From NCBI GenBank assembly GCA_018712645.1, contig DVGO01000020.1, positions 1 to 37,980 on the forward strand: 37,980 nt of DNA, in the 5' to 3' direction. Both the position numbers and the translations under genes were made by a program. The stretch's first letter is position 1. Each line of letters opens with the position of its first letter. The notes under the pieces were generated by a model. It did no database searches. It saw only the letters and a program-made list of their open reading frames with translations, and had not been told where the DNA came from. This document shows, piece after piece, positions 22,107-30,470 of this stretch. The stretch comes from Candidatus Faecousia faecavium. Its GTDB lineage: Bacteria; Bacillota; Clostridia; Oscillospirales; Oscillospiraceae.

Positions 22107-23980
22107 TACTCTTTGGTTTCCTCAAATCCATCAAACAGGGCTGTGGAAGAGGCATCCTCTACCTTCTGACCCTTCATCAGGGCTTCAAATTGCTCGCCTG
22201 TCATGGATTCTTTCTCCAGGAGGAAGTCCACCACCTGGTGGAGCTTATCTGCGTTGTCCGTCAGGATTTGCTTGCACTGGTCATAGGCTTTGTCAATCAG
22301 GGCTTTTACTTCGTCATCGATGGTACCAGCTACCTTTTCAGAATAGCTCTTGGTAGTCTGATAATCCCGTCCGATAAAGACTTCTCCGCCATCCAGGTAG
22401 GATACGGTGCCCAGCTTTTCGCACATGCCGTACCGGGCTACCATGTCCCGGGCCAGCTTGGTTGCCCGATCAATGTCATTGGAAGCACCTACGGAAATAT
22501 CTCCCAGGAACAGGGCTTCCGCCACGCGGCCGCCAAGCAGGGATACAATCTGTTCGTACATCTGGTTACGGGTCAGGTTGGCAGAGTCATCCACCGGCAG
22601 ATACCAGGTAGCGCCCAGAGAATTTCCCCGGGGAATGATGGTAATGTGCCGCACCGGATCGTGGGTGGGCAAATTGTACATGGCAATGGCATGGCCAGCT
22701 TCGTGAATTGCGGTTTCCTTCAAATCCTTCCGGGTCTGTACCCGGCTCTTTTTGGCGGGGCCTGCAGTGATCTTCATCAGAGCTTCGTTCAGATCCTCCA
22801 TGGTCAGTACCGGACGGTTGTCTCTGGCTGCCATGATGGCTGCTTCGTTGAGCAGATTGCTCAGATCCGCACCGGTAAAACCGGCAGTGGAGCGAGCCAC
22901 AGTTTTCAGATTCACAGAAGCATCCAGCTTTTTGCCCTTGGCATGGACTTTCAGGATTTCCTCCCGGCCCTTTACATCCGGGCGGCCCACATGAATCTGC
23001 CGGTCAAAACGACCGGGGCGAAGCAGTGCCGGGTCCAGGATGTCCGGACGGTTGGTTGCCGCCAGAACGATGATGCCCTCGGTCCGACTGAAGCCGTCCA
23101 TTTCTACCAGCAGCTGGTTCAGGGTCTGTTCTTTTTCGTCGTGACCGCCGCCCAGGCCGGAGCCGCGCTTGCGGCCTACTGCGTCAATTTCGTCAATGAA
23201 GATGATGGCAGGCGCAATCTTCTTCGCCTGCTCAAACAGATCCCGGACACGGCTGGCACCCACACCAACATACATTTCCACAAAGTCGGAGCCGGAGATG
23301 GACAGGAACTGCACATCCGCCTCTCCCGCCACCGCTCTGGCCAGCAGGGTCTTACCGGTACCGGGAGGGCCAACCAGCAGCATACCGTGGGGAATCCGGG
23401 CACCAATCTCCGTGAACTTTTCCGGATTCCGCAGGAAGTCCACCACTTCCTGCAATTCATCCTTCTCTTCATCGGCACCGGCTACATCGGCAAAGGTAAC
23501 TTTCTTTCCTTCAGGAACCCCCAGCACCGTCCGGGCTTTTCCAAAATTGCTCAAGGGATTCGTGTTATTTGCCCGGTTCATGAAGATTGCCCAGATGAAC
23601 AGAATCACCAGCCCGGCAATGACCAGGGGCAGAATCAATTCATAGGGAGAAAATCCTTCATCCGGGACAAAGTGATAGTATTCCAGCACACCGGCCTTTT
23701 TCTGCTCGCTCAGCAGCTGTCCCATCTCCTGGAGGAAAAATTCCGGTTCGGCCAGAGCCGCCACCAGTGTAGTCTCCCCGTTATAGGGTGTGTACAAGTT
23801 AAGTTCGATCAGATCATCCTCCACCACAAAACTCCGAACCTGCTCCTGCTGGAACAGTTCCACAATTTCAGAATAGGGAATCTGATTCACCTCTTTGTTC
23901 AGCAGTTCCTTTGCCCAGGTAAAAATGGCAATCAGGACTACCAGGTAAACAATCAGAGGTATGAATCTACGGTTCTTCAA
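22106..23980 (-). CDS. ftsH: ATP-dependent zinc metalloprotease FtsH
   Basis: Membrane-bound AAA+ protease that degrades misfolded membrane and short-lived regulatory proteins. 624 residues: transmembrane helices at about 7-23 and 113-134 flank a small external domain; the AAA module has Walker A GPPGTGKT (204-211), Walker [12 protein letters not shown], the pore motif YVGVGA and the second region of homology ([19 protein letters not shown]); the protease domain has HEAGH (His426, His430) and the third ligand Asp502 in [10 protein letters not shown]. Last gene of the long operon, 14 bp after hpt, the same order (tilS-hpt-ftsH) as in Bacillus. Confidence 0.98.
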   Translation of the reverse strand: MKNRRFIPLIVYLVVLIAIFTWAKELLNKEVNQIPYSEIVELFQQEQVRSFVVEDDLIELNLYTPYNGETTLVAALAEPEFFLQEMGQLLSEQKKAGVLEYYHFVPDEGFSPYELILPLVIAGLVILFIWAIFMNRANNTNPLSNFGKARTVLGVPEGKKVTFADVAGADEEKDELQEVVDFLRNPEKFTEIGARIPHGMLLVGPPGTGKTLLARAVAGEADVQFLSISGSDFVEMYVGVGASRVRDLFEQAKKIAPAIIFIDEIDAVGRKRGSGLGGGHDEKEQTLNQLLVEMDGFSRTEGIIVLAATNRPDILDPALLRPGRFDRQIHVGRPDVKGREEILKVHAKGKKLDASVNLKTVARSTAGFTGADLSNLLNEAAIMAARDNRPVLTMEDLNEALMKITAGPAKKSRVQTRKDLKETAIHEAGHAIAMYNLPTHDPVRHITIIPRGNSLGATWYLPVDDSANLTRNQMYEQIVSLLGGRVAEALFLGDISVGASNDIDRATKLARDMVARYGMCEKLGTVSYLDGGEVFIGRDYQTTKSYSEKVAGTIDDEVKALIDKAYDQCKQILTDNADKLHQVVDFLLEKESMTGEQFEALMKGQKVEDASSTALFDGFEETKE

Positions 23981-23994
23981 TGGGCGCGTTCTCC

Positions 23995-24534
23995 TTACTT
24001 TTCATATACTTCCGGCTTCAAAATGCCGACAAAGGGAAGGTTGCGATATTTTTCATTATAATCCAGACCATAACCAACCACAAACTCATTGGGGATGGTA
24101 AAGCCCACATAATCTGCCTGCAGCGTTACGCCGGGATTTCTGCGCTCGGGTTTGTCCAGAAGGGTGCAAATCTTCAAGGATGCAGGTTCCTTGGATTTCA
24201 GGTGCTCTACGGTGTAGCTCAGGGAATTGCCGGTATCAAAGATGTCCTCCAGAATCAGCACATGCCGTCCCTTGATATCTGTGGTGATATCCTGGCGCAC
24301 CGTCATTCCGGAAGAATTGGTTCCTTTGTAGGAGGAAATCCACATAAAGTCAATCTGGCTGGGGACCTTGATCTGCCGGATCATGTCGGCGTAGAAAACC
24401 ACCACGCCCTTCAGCACGCCAACGATTACCGGGTTTTTATCCGCATACTCGGCGGTCAAAACCTGTCCCAGTTGGGCAATTCGCTCTTGAATCTGTTCCT
24501 CCGTCAACAGGATCTTCTGAATATCTTTTTCCAT
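23995..24534 (-). CDS. hpt: Hypoxanthine phosphoribosyltransferase
   Basis: Purine salvage enzyme joining hypoxanthine or guanine to PRPP in the cytosol. The PRPP-binding loop VLILEDIFDTGNSL, the VGVLKGVVVFYADM substrate loop near the N-terminus, the SSYKGT mobile loop and FVVGYGLDYNEKYRNLPFVG at the end are all typical. 179 residues is standard. It starts only 1 bp after the tilS stop, so translation is coupled; the ribosome binding site GGGAGAG lies in the tilS 3' end. Confidence 0.97.
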   Translation of the reverse strand: MEKDIQKILLTEEQIQERIAQLGQVLTAEYADKNPVIVGVLKGVVVFYADMIRQIKVPSQIDFMWISSYKGTNSSGMTVRQDITTDIKGRHVLILEDIFDTGNSLSYTVEHLKSKEPASLKICTLLDKPERRNPGVTLQADYVGFTIPNEFVVGYGLDYNEKYRNLPFVGILKPEVYEK

Positions 24535-24535
24535 G

Positions 24536-25813
24536 TTACTCTCCCTTTCTTTCTGTCTTTTGAAAACAGATGGTCACGGCAGGCAACGAAGCCGCCGCAC
24601 GATCGCAATGAACACCAATGGAATATACACCCAAAATCCCCGCTTCATCGCAAACAACCGGAATCTGCTGCCGCTGGGCAGCGGGGATTTTGTAATCAAT
24701 AAACAGCTTTTTCAGCGGTTTGCTTCCGCCGGGACGGCGTAAGACATCCCCGCACTGCCTCTGGCGCAGAAGGATCTCCCCTTGTGGGTGAACCGTGAAG
24801 CAATCGGCTGTCTGAACCAACGAAGAAGCAGGGAAACAAGTCACCCGAAGCCCCGGCAGTTCCACCTCTCCAGGACATGGCAGCACACAGCTTTCCCAGT
24901 TGGGAACCTCTTGCAGCACTACCAGCCGTTCATACTTTCTCGACAGGGTTACGCCGCCGGGAAAAGCCGCTCTGGCTGATGGATTTTCGGAGAAAACCAG
25001 AGACTCTGCCAGAGAAATATGGGTTTGCTCCGGCTCTTTTACGCCGTTTCGTTTCAAAAAGGTCTCTAAAATCCGGCTTCGCTGGCTGCGGGGCATGGCG
25101 GCGAGCTGGGATACATCCGGCAGTTGGTCAAACTGGGAAAGTTTCGCAAGCTGTTTTTCATCTTCCCGAAGCCGCAGAGCCATTTGAGATAGATTTTCGG
25201 AGATACGGGGATTTTCCTGCCGAAGCAGCGGCATCATATGATGGCGGATGCGGTTGCGCAGGAAGACATCGCTGCCGTTGGAGCTGTCCTCCACATGAGA
25301 AAGATTCCACTCTTTCAGGAAATCCTCCACTTCCAGTCGGGTAATGGTGAGCATGGGGCGGATCACATTTCCCTGGATGGGTGATATCCCCCCCAGGCCT
25401 TTCAGTCCCGTTCCCCGAATCAGGTGCATCAGCACCGTCTCCGCATTGTCATCCGCCGTATGGGCGGTGGCAATCTTCCCGGGAAGGCTCTTTAAAAAAG
25501 CGTAGCGGGCATCCCGGGCAGCTGCTTCCAGGCCCTTTTTTCCGGCAGTGACACTGCCCTGGTCCAAATGCAGGGGGATGTCGAATTGGTGGCAGAGCGA
25601 CCGGACAAACGCTTCATCCCGATCAGACTCATCGCCGCGCAAATGGTGGTTGAAATGAGCCGCTTCCAGGGTAATCTGTTCTTTTTCCTTCAGCAGATAC
25701 ATCGCAAACAGCAGCGCCACAGAATCGGCGCCGCCGGAAACGGCGCAGATCACCCGGTCTCCAGGCTGCAGCATCTTCTGCTCCCGGAGAAAGCACCGCA
25801 GTTTATTCAGCAT
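24536..25813 (-). CDS. tilS: tRNA(Ile)-lysidine synthase
   Basis: Modifies the wobble cytidine of the tRNA-Ile with anticodon CAU to lysidine so that it reads AUA. The N-terminal ATP-pyrophosphatase domain has the SGGADSVALL P-loop (from residue 26), AHFNHHLRGDESDRDE, ATAHTADDNAET and RGTGLKGLGGI; the middle and C-terminal substrate domains follow in 425 residues. I start at ATG 25813, behind GGGAG inside dnaB; a longer frame exists but is wholly inside dnaB. It overlaps dnaB by 11 bp. An essential gene in most bacteria. Confidence 0.96.
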   Translation of the reverse strand: MLNKLRCFLREQKMLQPGDRVICAVSGGADSVALLFAMYLLKEKEQITLEAAHFNHHLRGDESDRDEAFVRSLCHQFDIPLHLDQGSVTAGKKGLEAAARDARYAFLKSLPGKIATAHTADDNAETVLMHLIRGTGLKGLGGISPIQGNVIRPMLTITRLEVEDFLKEWNLSHVEDSSNGSDVFLRNRIRHHMMPLLRQENPRISENLSQMALRLREDEKQLAKLSQFDQLPDVSQLAAMPRSQRSRILETFLKRNGVKEPEQTHISLAESLVFSENPSARAAFPGGVTLSRKYERLVVLQEVPNWESCVLPCPGEVELPGLRVTCFPASSLVQTADCFTVHPQGEILLRQRQCGDVLRRPGGSKPLKKLFIDYKIPAAQRQQIPVVCDEAGILGVYSIGVHCDRAAASLPAVTICFQKTERKGE

Positions 25814-27140
25814 GCTTCCACTCCCGATCCGCAAAGGTCTGGTACTGGCCAATCCATTGCAGCTTCACCGTTCCGGTTTCGCCGTGACGGTTTTTGGCCA
25901 CGATGCATTCGGCGACGCCTTTGTCTTCCGAGTTTTCATTATAATATTCGTCCCGGTACAGGAACATGACGGAGTCGGCATCCTGTTCGATAGCGCCGGA
26001 TTCTCGAAGGTCGGACAAAATGGGCCGTTTATCCGTTCGGCTTTCCACCGCACGGGACAACTGGCTCAGACAAATAACCGGAACATTCAGTTCCTTGGCC
26101 ATGATTTTCAAGGAGCGGGAAATTTCGCCAACCACTACCACACGGTTTTCGTTATTCTTGCCGTAACCGGAACCTTGCATCAACTGCAAATAGTCAATGA
26201 CAACCAATCCCAGATTATCCAGTCGACGGCACTTGGCATTGATATCCGCCACCGTAACGGTAGGGTTATCATCAATACGGATATCCGTCTGACTCAGGGC
26301 GGCGGATGCCATGCACAATTTGGTCCATTCCTCTTCGCTGAGTTTGCCGGTAGCCAACTTTTGCAGCTCCACAAAGCTTTCAATGGCCAGAAGACGCATA
26401 GCCAGCTGCTCCCGGGACATTTCCAGGTTGAATACTGCCACAGTTTTCTTGTACTTTTTCGCCACATTGATGCCAATGTTCAGGGCGAAGGCGGATTTAC
26501 CCATGGCGGGACGGGCTGCCACCAGCAGAAGATCGGATTTGTTCAGACCGTTGATTTTGGTATCCAGATCCCGCATACCGGTACTCAGACCGGGAATCAG
26601 GGAATCCGACTGGGCCAGTTCTGTCAGTCGGTCAAAGACCTTGTGCAGCGTAGTTCCGATATGTTCCAGGCTGTCTCCCCGCTCGCCTTTTCGCAGTGCG
26701 TAAATCTTCCGCTCGGCGGATTCCAGCATTTCCGACGGGGTACCCACCTCTTCGTGTACCATTTCGGCAATGTCGGAAGCTGCCTGATTCAGGCCCCGTA
26801 GCATGGATTTGTCCCGAACGATATTGGCGTAGCGCACCACGTTGGCCGCAGTGGGGGTGATTTCCATGAGCTGGAGGATGTAATCCCGGGAGTTATCGTG
26901 GTAGTATCCTAGCTCCTTCAGCTTATCCAGTACGGTAACAGGGTCAATGGTCTGGGAGAAATTGAACATGGTATAGATGGTTTCATAAATTTCCCGGTTC
27001 TGCTGGAGGTAAAAATCCTCCGGCTTTACCAGCCCCACCACCTCTGTGATGCAGCGGCTGTCAATCAGGATGGAACCCAGAACAGCCTGCTCCGCTTCCA
27101 GCGACTGGGGCTGCTGCCGGGAGAGCAGTTCTTCGTCCAT
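25803..27140 (-). CDS. dnaB: Replicative DNA helicase DnaB
   Basis: Hexameric helicase that unwinds DNA at the replication fork. The N-terminal domain (LEAEQAVLGSILID, about 14-110) is followed by a linker and the RecA-like motor with Walker A ARPAMGKSAFALN, NLEMSREQLAMRLL, the Walker B-type VVIDYLQLMQG, and SQLSRAVESRTDKRPILSDLRESGAIEQDADSV. 445 residues, no intein. It lies 27 bp after rplI, the common Firmicutes rplI-dnaB order (dnaC in Bacillus). Confidence 0.98.
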   Translation of the reverse strand: MDEELLSRQQPQSLEAEQAVLGSILIDSRCITEVVGLVKPEDFYLQQNREIYETIYTMFNFSQTIDPVTVLDKLKELGYYHDNSRDYILQLMEITPTAANVVRYANIVRDKSMLRGLNQAASDIAEMVHEEVGTPSEMLESAERKIYALRKGERGDSLEHIGTTLHKVFDRLTELAQSDSLIPGLSTGMRDLDTKINGLNKSDLLLVAARPAMGKSAFALNIGINVAKKYKKTVAVFNLEMSREQLAMRLLAIESFVELQKLATGKLSEEEWTKLCMASAALSQTDIRIDDNPTVTVADINAKCRRLDNLGLVVIDYLQLMQGSGYGKNNENRVVVVGEISRSLKIMAKELNVPVICLSQLSRAVESRTDKRPILSDLRESGAIEQDADSVMFLYRDEYYNENSEDKGVAECIVAKNRHGETGTVKLQWIGQYQTFADREWKHAE

Positions 27141-27167
27141 GTTGTCTCTCCTCTCAAAATATGGGGA

Positions 27168-27614
27168 TTAGCCCTCCACGATCTTTACGGTCAAGGGAGC
27201 AGTGATCTCGTAACCCAGCTTGCAGGTCACGGTATAGGTGCCTGCGTTCTTGATGGGGTCGGAAATAACGATCTTGCGCTTATCCAGCTTGATGGATGCC
27301 TGCTTTTCCAGGGCATCGGCGATTTCCTGGTTGGTGATGGAGCCAAACAGCCGGCCATTGCCGCCGCCCTTGGCGGTGACGGTGACGGTCAGTTCCCGCA
27401 GGGTCTTAGATGTGGCCATGGCTTCCGCCTTTTCCCGGGCAATGCGCTCCTGGGTGGCCTTATCGTTCATCCGCATGGTATTGATGGCATCGGGAGTTGC
27501 CTCGATGGCGATCTTCCGGGGCAGCATAAAATTACGGGCGTAGCCATCGGAAACCTCCAGCATCTGGCCCTTCTTGCCCTTGCCCTTCACATCCTGCAGC
27601 AAAATAACTTTCAT
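27168..27614 (-). CDS. rplI: 50S ribosomal protein L9
   Basis: Ribosomal protein L9 of 148 residues that binds 23S rRNA near the L1 stalk. The N-terminal domain [34 protein letters not shown] is unmistakable; the connecting helix and the C-terminal domain ([36 protein letters not shown]) are complete. Start ATG 27614 follows AAAAGGAGAA at good distance; an extended frame upstream lacks conservation. Confidence 0.98.
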   Translation of the reverse strand: MKVILLQDVKGKGKKGQMLEVSDGYARNFMLPRKIAIEATPDAINTMRMNDKATQERIAREKAEAMATSKTLRELTVTVTAKGGGNGRLFGSITNQEIADALEKQASIKLDKRKIVISDPIKNAGTYTVTCKLGYEITAPLTVKIVEG

Positions 27615-27671
27615 AATATTCTTCTCCTTTTCCCGCCTCGCTTGCCGGAAACCAGCAGGCAAGGCAATTGG

Positions 27672-27878
27672 TTACTTATTTTCTTTCTTGTTTGATTTTT
27701 TGTATTCGCCGTAAAGCACCACGCACACTGTCAGCGCCAGAACCCCGCAGGACAGGTAAATCCATTGAATCCACTGCGGTGCCATGTCAAGGTACCAGCG
27801 AATTCCCATCAGGGAAAAACACAGGACCGCCTGCGTAATTTGCAAAACAATTCCAATCAGCATCCGTTTTCTACTCAT
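27672..27878 (-). CDS. Small two-helix membrane protein, second of a tandem pair
   Basis: A 68-residue protein with two hydrophobic helices (about 6-24 and 36-57) and a lysine-rich cytoplasmic end (EYKKSNKKENK). AAAGGAG precedes the start. It shares the pattern PQW-x-x-W-x-YL-x-C-x-V with the protein encoded just upstream, so the two are probably paralogues. No family is recognised. Its place between gdpP and rplI in a tightly packed operon suggests a real gene. Function unknown. Confidence 0.78.
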   Translation of the reverse strand: MSRKRMLIGIVLQITQAVLCFSLMGIRWYLDMAPQWIQWIYLSCGVLALTVCVVLYGEYKKSNKKENK

Positions 27879-27906
27879 AGCGCTGCTCCTTTCCAGTACT
27901 TCCCAA

Positions 27907-28113
27907 TTACTTCTTTTTGTGATAATGATAGTAGGCCCGGAAGGCAGCAGCCAGAGAGATCACCGCGCACAGCAGATACAGCCACACAGCCCATTGGGGC
28001 GTGGTATCTCCCACATGGTCATACAGCCGATTGATAAGAGCAGACGCACCCCAGATCAGGGTGTTGCCCACCCAAATCAGCACGACCCAGAATGCAATTC
28101 CCTTCTTTTTCAT
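27907..28113 (-). CDS. Small two-helix membrane protein, first of a tandem pair
   Basis: A 68-residue protein with helices at about 6-27 and 40-60, basic start (MKKKG) and a histidine/lysine-rich end (YYHYHKKK). Start ATG 28113, 7 bp after GGGAGG; a TTG slightly upstream overlaps that site and is rejected. TPQWAVWLYLLCAVISL matches APQWIQWIYLSCGVLAL in the following gene. Located 35 bp after gdpP. Function unknown; the position could point to a membrane partner of GdpP, which is speculation. Confidence 0.78.
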   Translation of the reverse strand: MKKKGIAFWVVLIWVGNTLIWGASALINRLYDHVGDTTPQWAVWLYLLCAVISLAAAFRAYYHYHKKK

Positions 28114-28148
28114 GGCAGTACCTCCCAATACGGCAGGAAATCCAGGCT

Positions 28149-30125
28149 CTACTCTTCGTAGAACTTGTCAATCGACTCTATCAGTCGGTCCAGCGTCTCT
28201 TTCACGGTGGTATTCTGCACCTGGGCACCTGCGGTGGCCGTATTGCCGCCGCCGCCCAAAGGCTCCAGAATCATCTGCACATTGGCACTGCCAATGGAGC
28301 GGGCGGAAATGATAACCTGATCCCCGTCCGGATACATGACAAAGGAGGCGGTAATTCCGCTGATGTTCAGCAGTTCATCCGCAGCCTGAGCAGCCAGCAC
28401 CCGGGTAGTTGTGGTATTCAGCGCAGCAATGGCAATCTCCTGGCGGTAGAGTCGGGAGGATTTGATAATCTGATATTTGGCCATGGTATCCTGGAAGTCA
28501 TTTTGCAGCAGCTTCTTGACCTCCGTAGTATCGGCGCCCAGTCTACGCAGTACGGCAGCGGCCTCAAAGGTACGCTCACCGGTACGGACATTGAAGAACT
28601 TGGTATCCAGGCAGATACCTGCCATCAGTGCCTTGGCTTCGATGGGCAGCACATCCTTCTTTTCCACGGTATACAGCAGCAGTTCTGTCACCAGTTCCGC
28701 TGCGGAGGATGCATAGGGTTCGTGGAGGTTAACCACCACAGGGTTGATATAGTCCGCTGCCCGGCGGTGGTGGTCCACCACGCAGACTTTGGAAATGGCT
28801 TCCAGCAAAGACTTGCACTCCACCTGATCCGGGCGGTTGGTATCCACCACAATCAGGATGCTTCGATTGTCTGCCATCAGCAGCGCATCCTGACCGGAAA
28901 TGAACACATCCCGGTACTGGGGCTCGGCACGGACCTCTTCAATCAATTTCTGGGCGGCATTTTTCTCCAGATCCAGAACGATGTTGGCCTTCTTTCCCTT
29001 CTTCCGGCACAGGCAGCACACGCCGACGGCAGCACCCAAAGAATCCAGGTCCGCATTTTTATGGCCCATAATAAAGACGTGACCGCTCTGTCCGATCAGC
29101 TCCATCAAGGAGTTGGCCGTGACACGGGAACGAACCTTGCTGCGGTAATCCGCCTCCCGGTTACGCCCGCCGTAGAAGGTGAAGTTAAACCGGTCCTTGA
29201 TGACCGCCTGGTCGCCGCCACGGCTCAAAGCCATTTCAATGCTCAATGCAGCAAAATTGTAGCTTTCCTCAAAATTCACACCATCCACACCCAGGCCGAT
29301 GGAAATGGTAGCCGGCAGACCGGAGGAATTGGTAATCTCATGGATTTTCTCCAGCAGGGAGAATTTATCCTCCGTTGCCATCTGCAAATCCTGTTTTTCA
29401 AAGATAAACAGATAGCGGTTGCGCTCCAGCTTCCGCAGCAGGCCGTTGTATTCTTCCGTCCACTGGGTAATGGCGTCACCCAGCTTGGCATTCAGTGTGG
29501 AAATGGCGCTTTCCGTCAGATTCTTGGTCAGTTCTTCATAGTTATCAATGAGGATAATGCTGACCACCGGGCGAGAACGGATATACTCGTCCCGAACCTG
29601 GTACAGTTCCGTCAGGTCGCTGAAATACAGGACGCCCAGCAGGGTACCCTTGTTATCCTCAGCCCGAATGGTGGTGCCGTAGACCCGGTAGCGCCGGGAA
29701 CCCAGTGTCACGTCCTCAGGGCACTCCGTCTTTCCCGCCACCAGCCAATCCGTGGAAAATCCAGGCAGGATTTCATCCAGCTGCTGCTCCACCATGGCGT
29801 CGGCATATCCAGTCAGATCACTGAAGCGGTGGTTGGCCCAGACAATGCCGCTGTCCCCCAGCCGCACCAGAACCGCAGGCAAGGGACTTTCCCCCTGGCT
29901 GGTGGCTTCCATGGTACTGGAGATGGACTGAATATAATGCTGGATCCGACGGTCCCGCTGGCTGCGGTTCATCAAATAGCCCAAAAATACCAGCAGCGTT
30001 ACCGATGTCTCTGCTGCCGCCAGCCAGTAATGCTCTTCCAGCAGTGCTGTGGCGCAGAAAGCCGCCATAATAAAGAAGTAAATACCCATTCCGGGCCGCA
30101 AAAGTCTGCCCAGCTTTCGATTCAC
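28149..30125 (-). CDS. gdpP: Cyclic-di-AMP phosphodiesterase GdpP
   Basis: Membrane-bound DHH/DHHA1 phosphodiesterase that hydrolyses c-di-AMP and so affects potassium balance, cell-wall stress and beta-lactam tolerance. Two N-terminal helices (about 10-48), a PAS-like domain, a degenerate GGDEF domain (RYLFIFEKQDL in place of GGDEF), the DHH domain with MGHKNADLDSLGAA and VVDHHRRA, and DHHA1 with the GGGGNTATAGAQ motif. I start at GTG 30125, 9 bp after GAAGGAGG, giving 658 residues, nearly the length of Bacillus GdpP (659). Longer frames run through the promoter and are excluded. First gene of the operon ending in ftsH. Confidence 0.95.
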   Translation of the reverse strand: MNRKLGRLLRPGMGIYFFIMAAFCATALLEEHYWLAAAETSVTLLVFLGYLMNRSQRDRRIQHYIQSISSTMEATSQGESPLPAVLVRLGDSGIVWANHRFSDLTGYADAMVEQQLDEILPGFSTDWLVAGKTECPEDVTLGSRRYRVYGTTIRAEDNKGTLLGVLYFSDLTELYQVRDEYIRSRPVVSIILIDNYEELTKNLTESAISTLNAKLGDAITQWTEEYNGLLRKLERNRYLFIFEKQDLQMATEDKFSLLEKIHEITNSSGLPATISIGLGVDGVNFEESYNFAALSIEMALSRGGDQAVIKDRFNFTFYGGRNREADYRSKVRSRVTANSLMELIGQSGHVFIMGHKNADLDSLGAAVGVCCLCRKKGKKANIVLDLEKNAAQKLIEEVRAEPQYRDVFISGQDALLMADNRSILIVVDTNRPDQVECKSLLEAISKVCVVDHHRRAADYINPVVVNLHEPYASSAAELVTELLLYTVEKKDVLPIEAKALMAGICLDTKFFNVRTGERTFEAAAVLRRLGADTTEVKKLLQNDFQDTMAKYQIIKSSRLYRQEIAIAALNTTTTRVLAAQAADELLNISGITASFVMYPDGDQVIISARSIGSANVQMILEPLGGGGNTATAGAQVQNTTVKETLDRLIESIDKFYEE

Positions 30126-30198
30126 CCAATAACGCCTCCTTCGTCCGGCTTCCCCGGCCCAAGTTCTCATGGACACACGAAGCCATACTATACCCGCT

Positions 30199-30227
30199 AT
30201 TATAGCAAATCCGTCTAAATCCTGCAA
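30199..30227 (-). promoter_or_regulatory. Promoter of the gdpP-ftsH operon
   Basis: On the minus strand TTGCAG (30227-30222), 17 bp, TATAAT (30204-30199). No other good promoter and no terminator is seen between the eight genes downstream. Confidence 0.85.
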
Positions 30228-30295
30228 CTGCTTTTCCCCGAATTTCCGTAAAAATCCCTTCAAAAATAATGGTATACTTTTTCACATTTTTGTGT

Positions 30296-30301
30296 TATAC
30301 T
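30296..30301 (+). promoter_or_regulatory. Candidate -10 box of the rnj gene
   Basis: TATACT (30296-30301) lies right before the structured leader. No convincing -35 hexamer at the proper distance, so this is tentative. Confidence 0.35.
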
Positions 30302-30313
30302 AACCCAGATGGC

Positions 30314-30411
30314 GCCGGGATGGGCAGACCCGGGCACTCTAAAATCAGCCTTTGGCTGAATACAATTGAACGTGAATGCAGGCGTTTTCCCCGGAAAAGG
30401 CGATTCAGGGC
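30314..30411 (+). ncRNA. Structured leader of the ribonuclease J gene
   Basis: About 165 nt of leader can form three successive hairpins: CCGGG / CCCGG (30315-30319 with 30329-30333), TCAGCC-TTT-GGCTGA (30345-30359), and GGC..TTTTCC-CC-GGAAAA..GC (30382-30401). None is followed by a T-run. No known RNA family was recognised. RNA-degrading enzymes often control their own mRNA through the leader, so autoregulation is a reasonable guess but unproved. Confidence 0.45.
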
Positions 30412-30470
30412 CGGATTCTGGGAAGGTGGCTGCCTGCTTGTTGTGTCTATATTTTGAAAGGAGTATTTTT

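Noticed and set aside
22190..24061. A 623-codon open frame on the plus strand
   Set aside because: Antisense shadow of ftsH.
28092..30218. A 708-codon open frame on the plus strand
   Set aside because: Antisense shadow of gdpP; no ribosome binding site and histidine/glutamine-rich nonsense composition.
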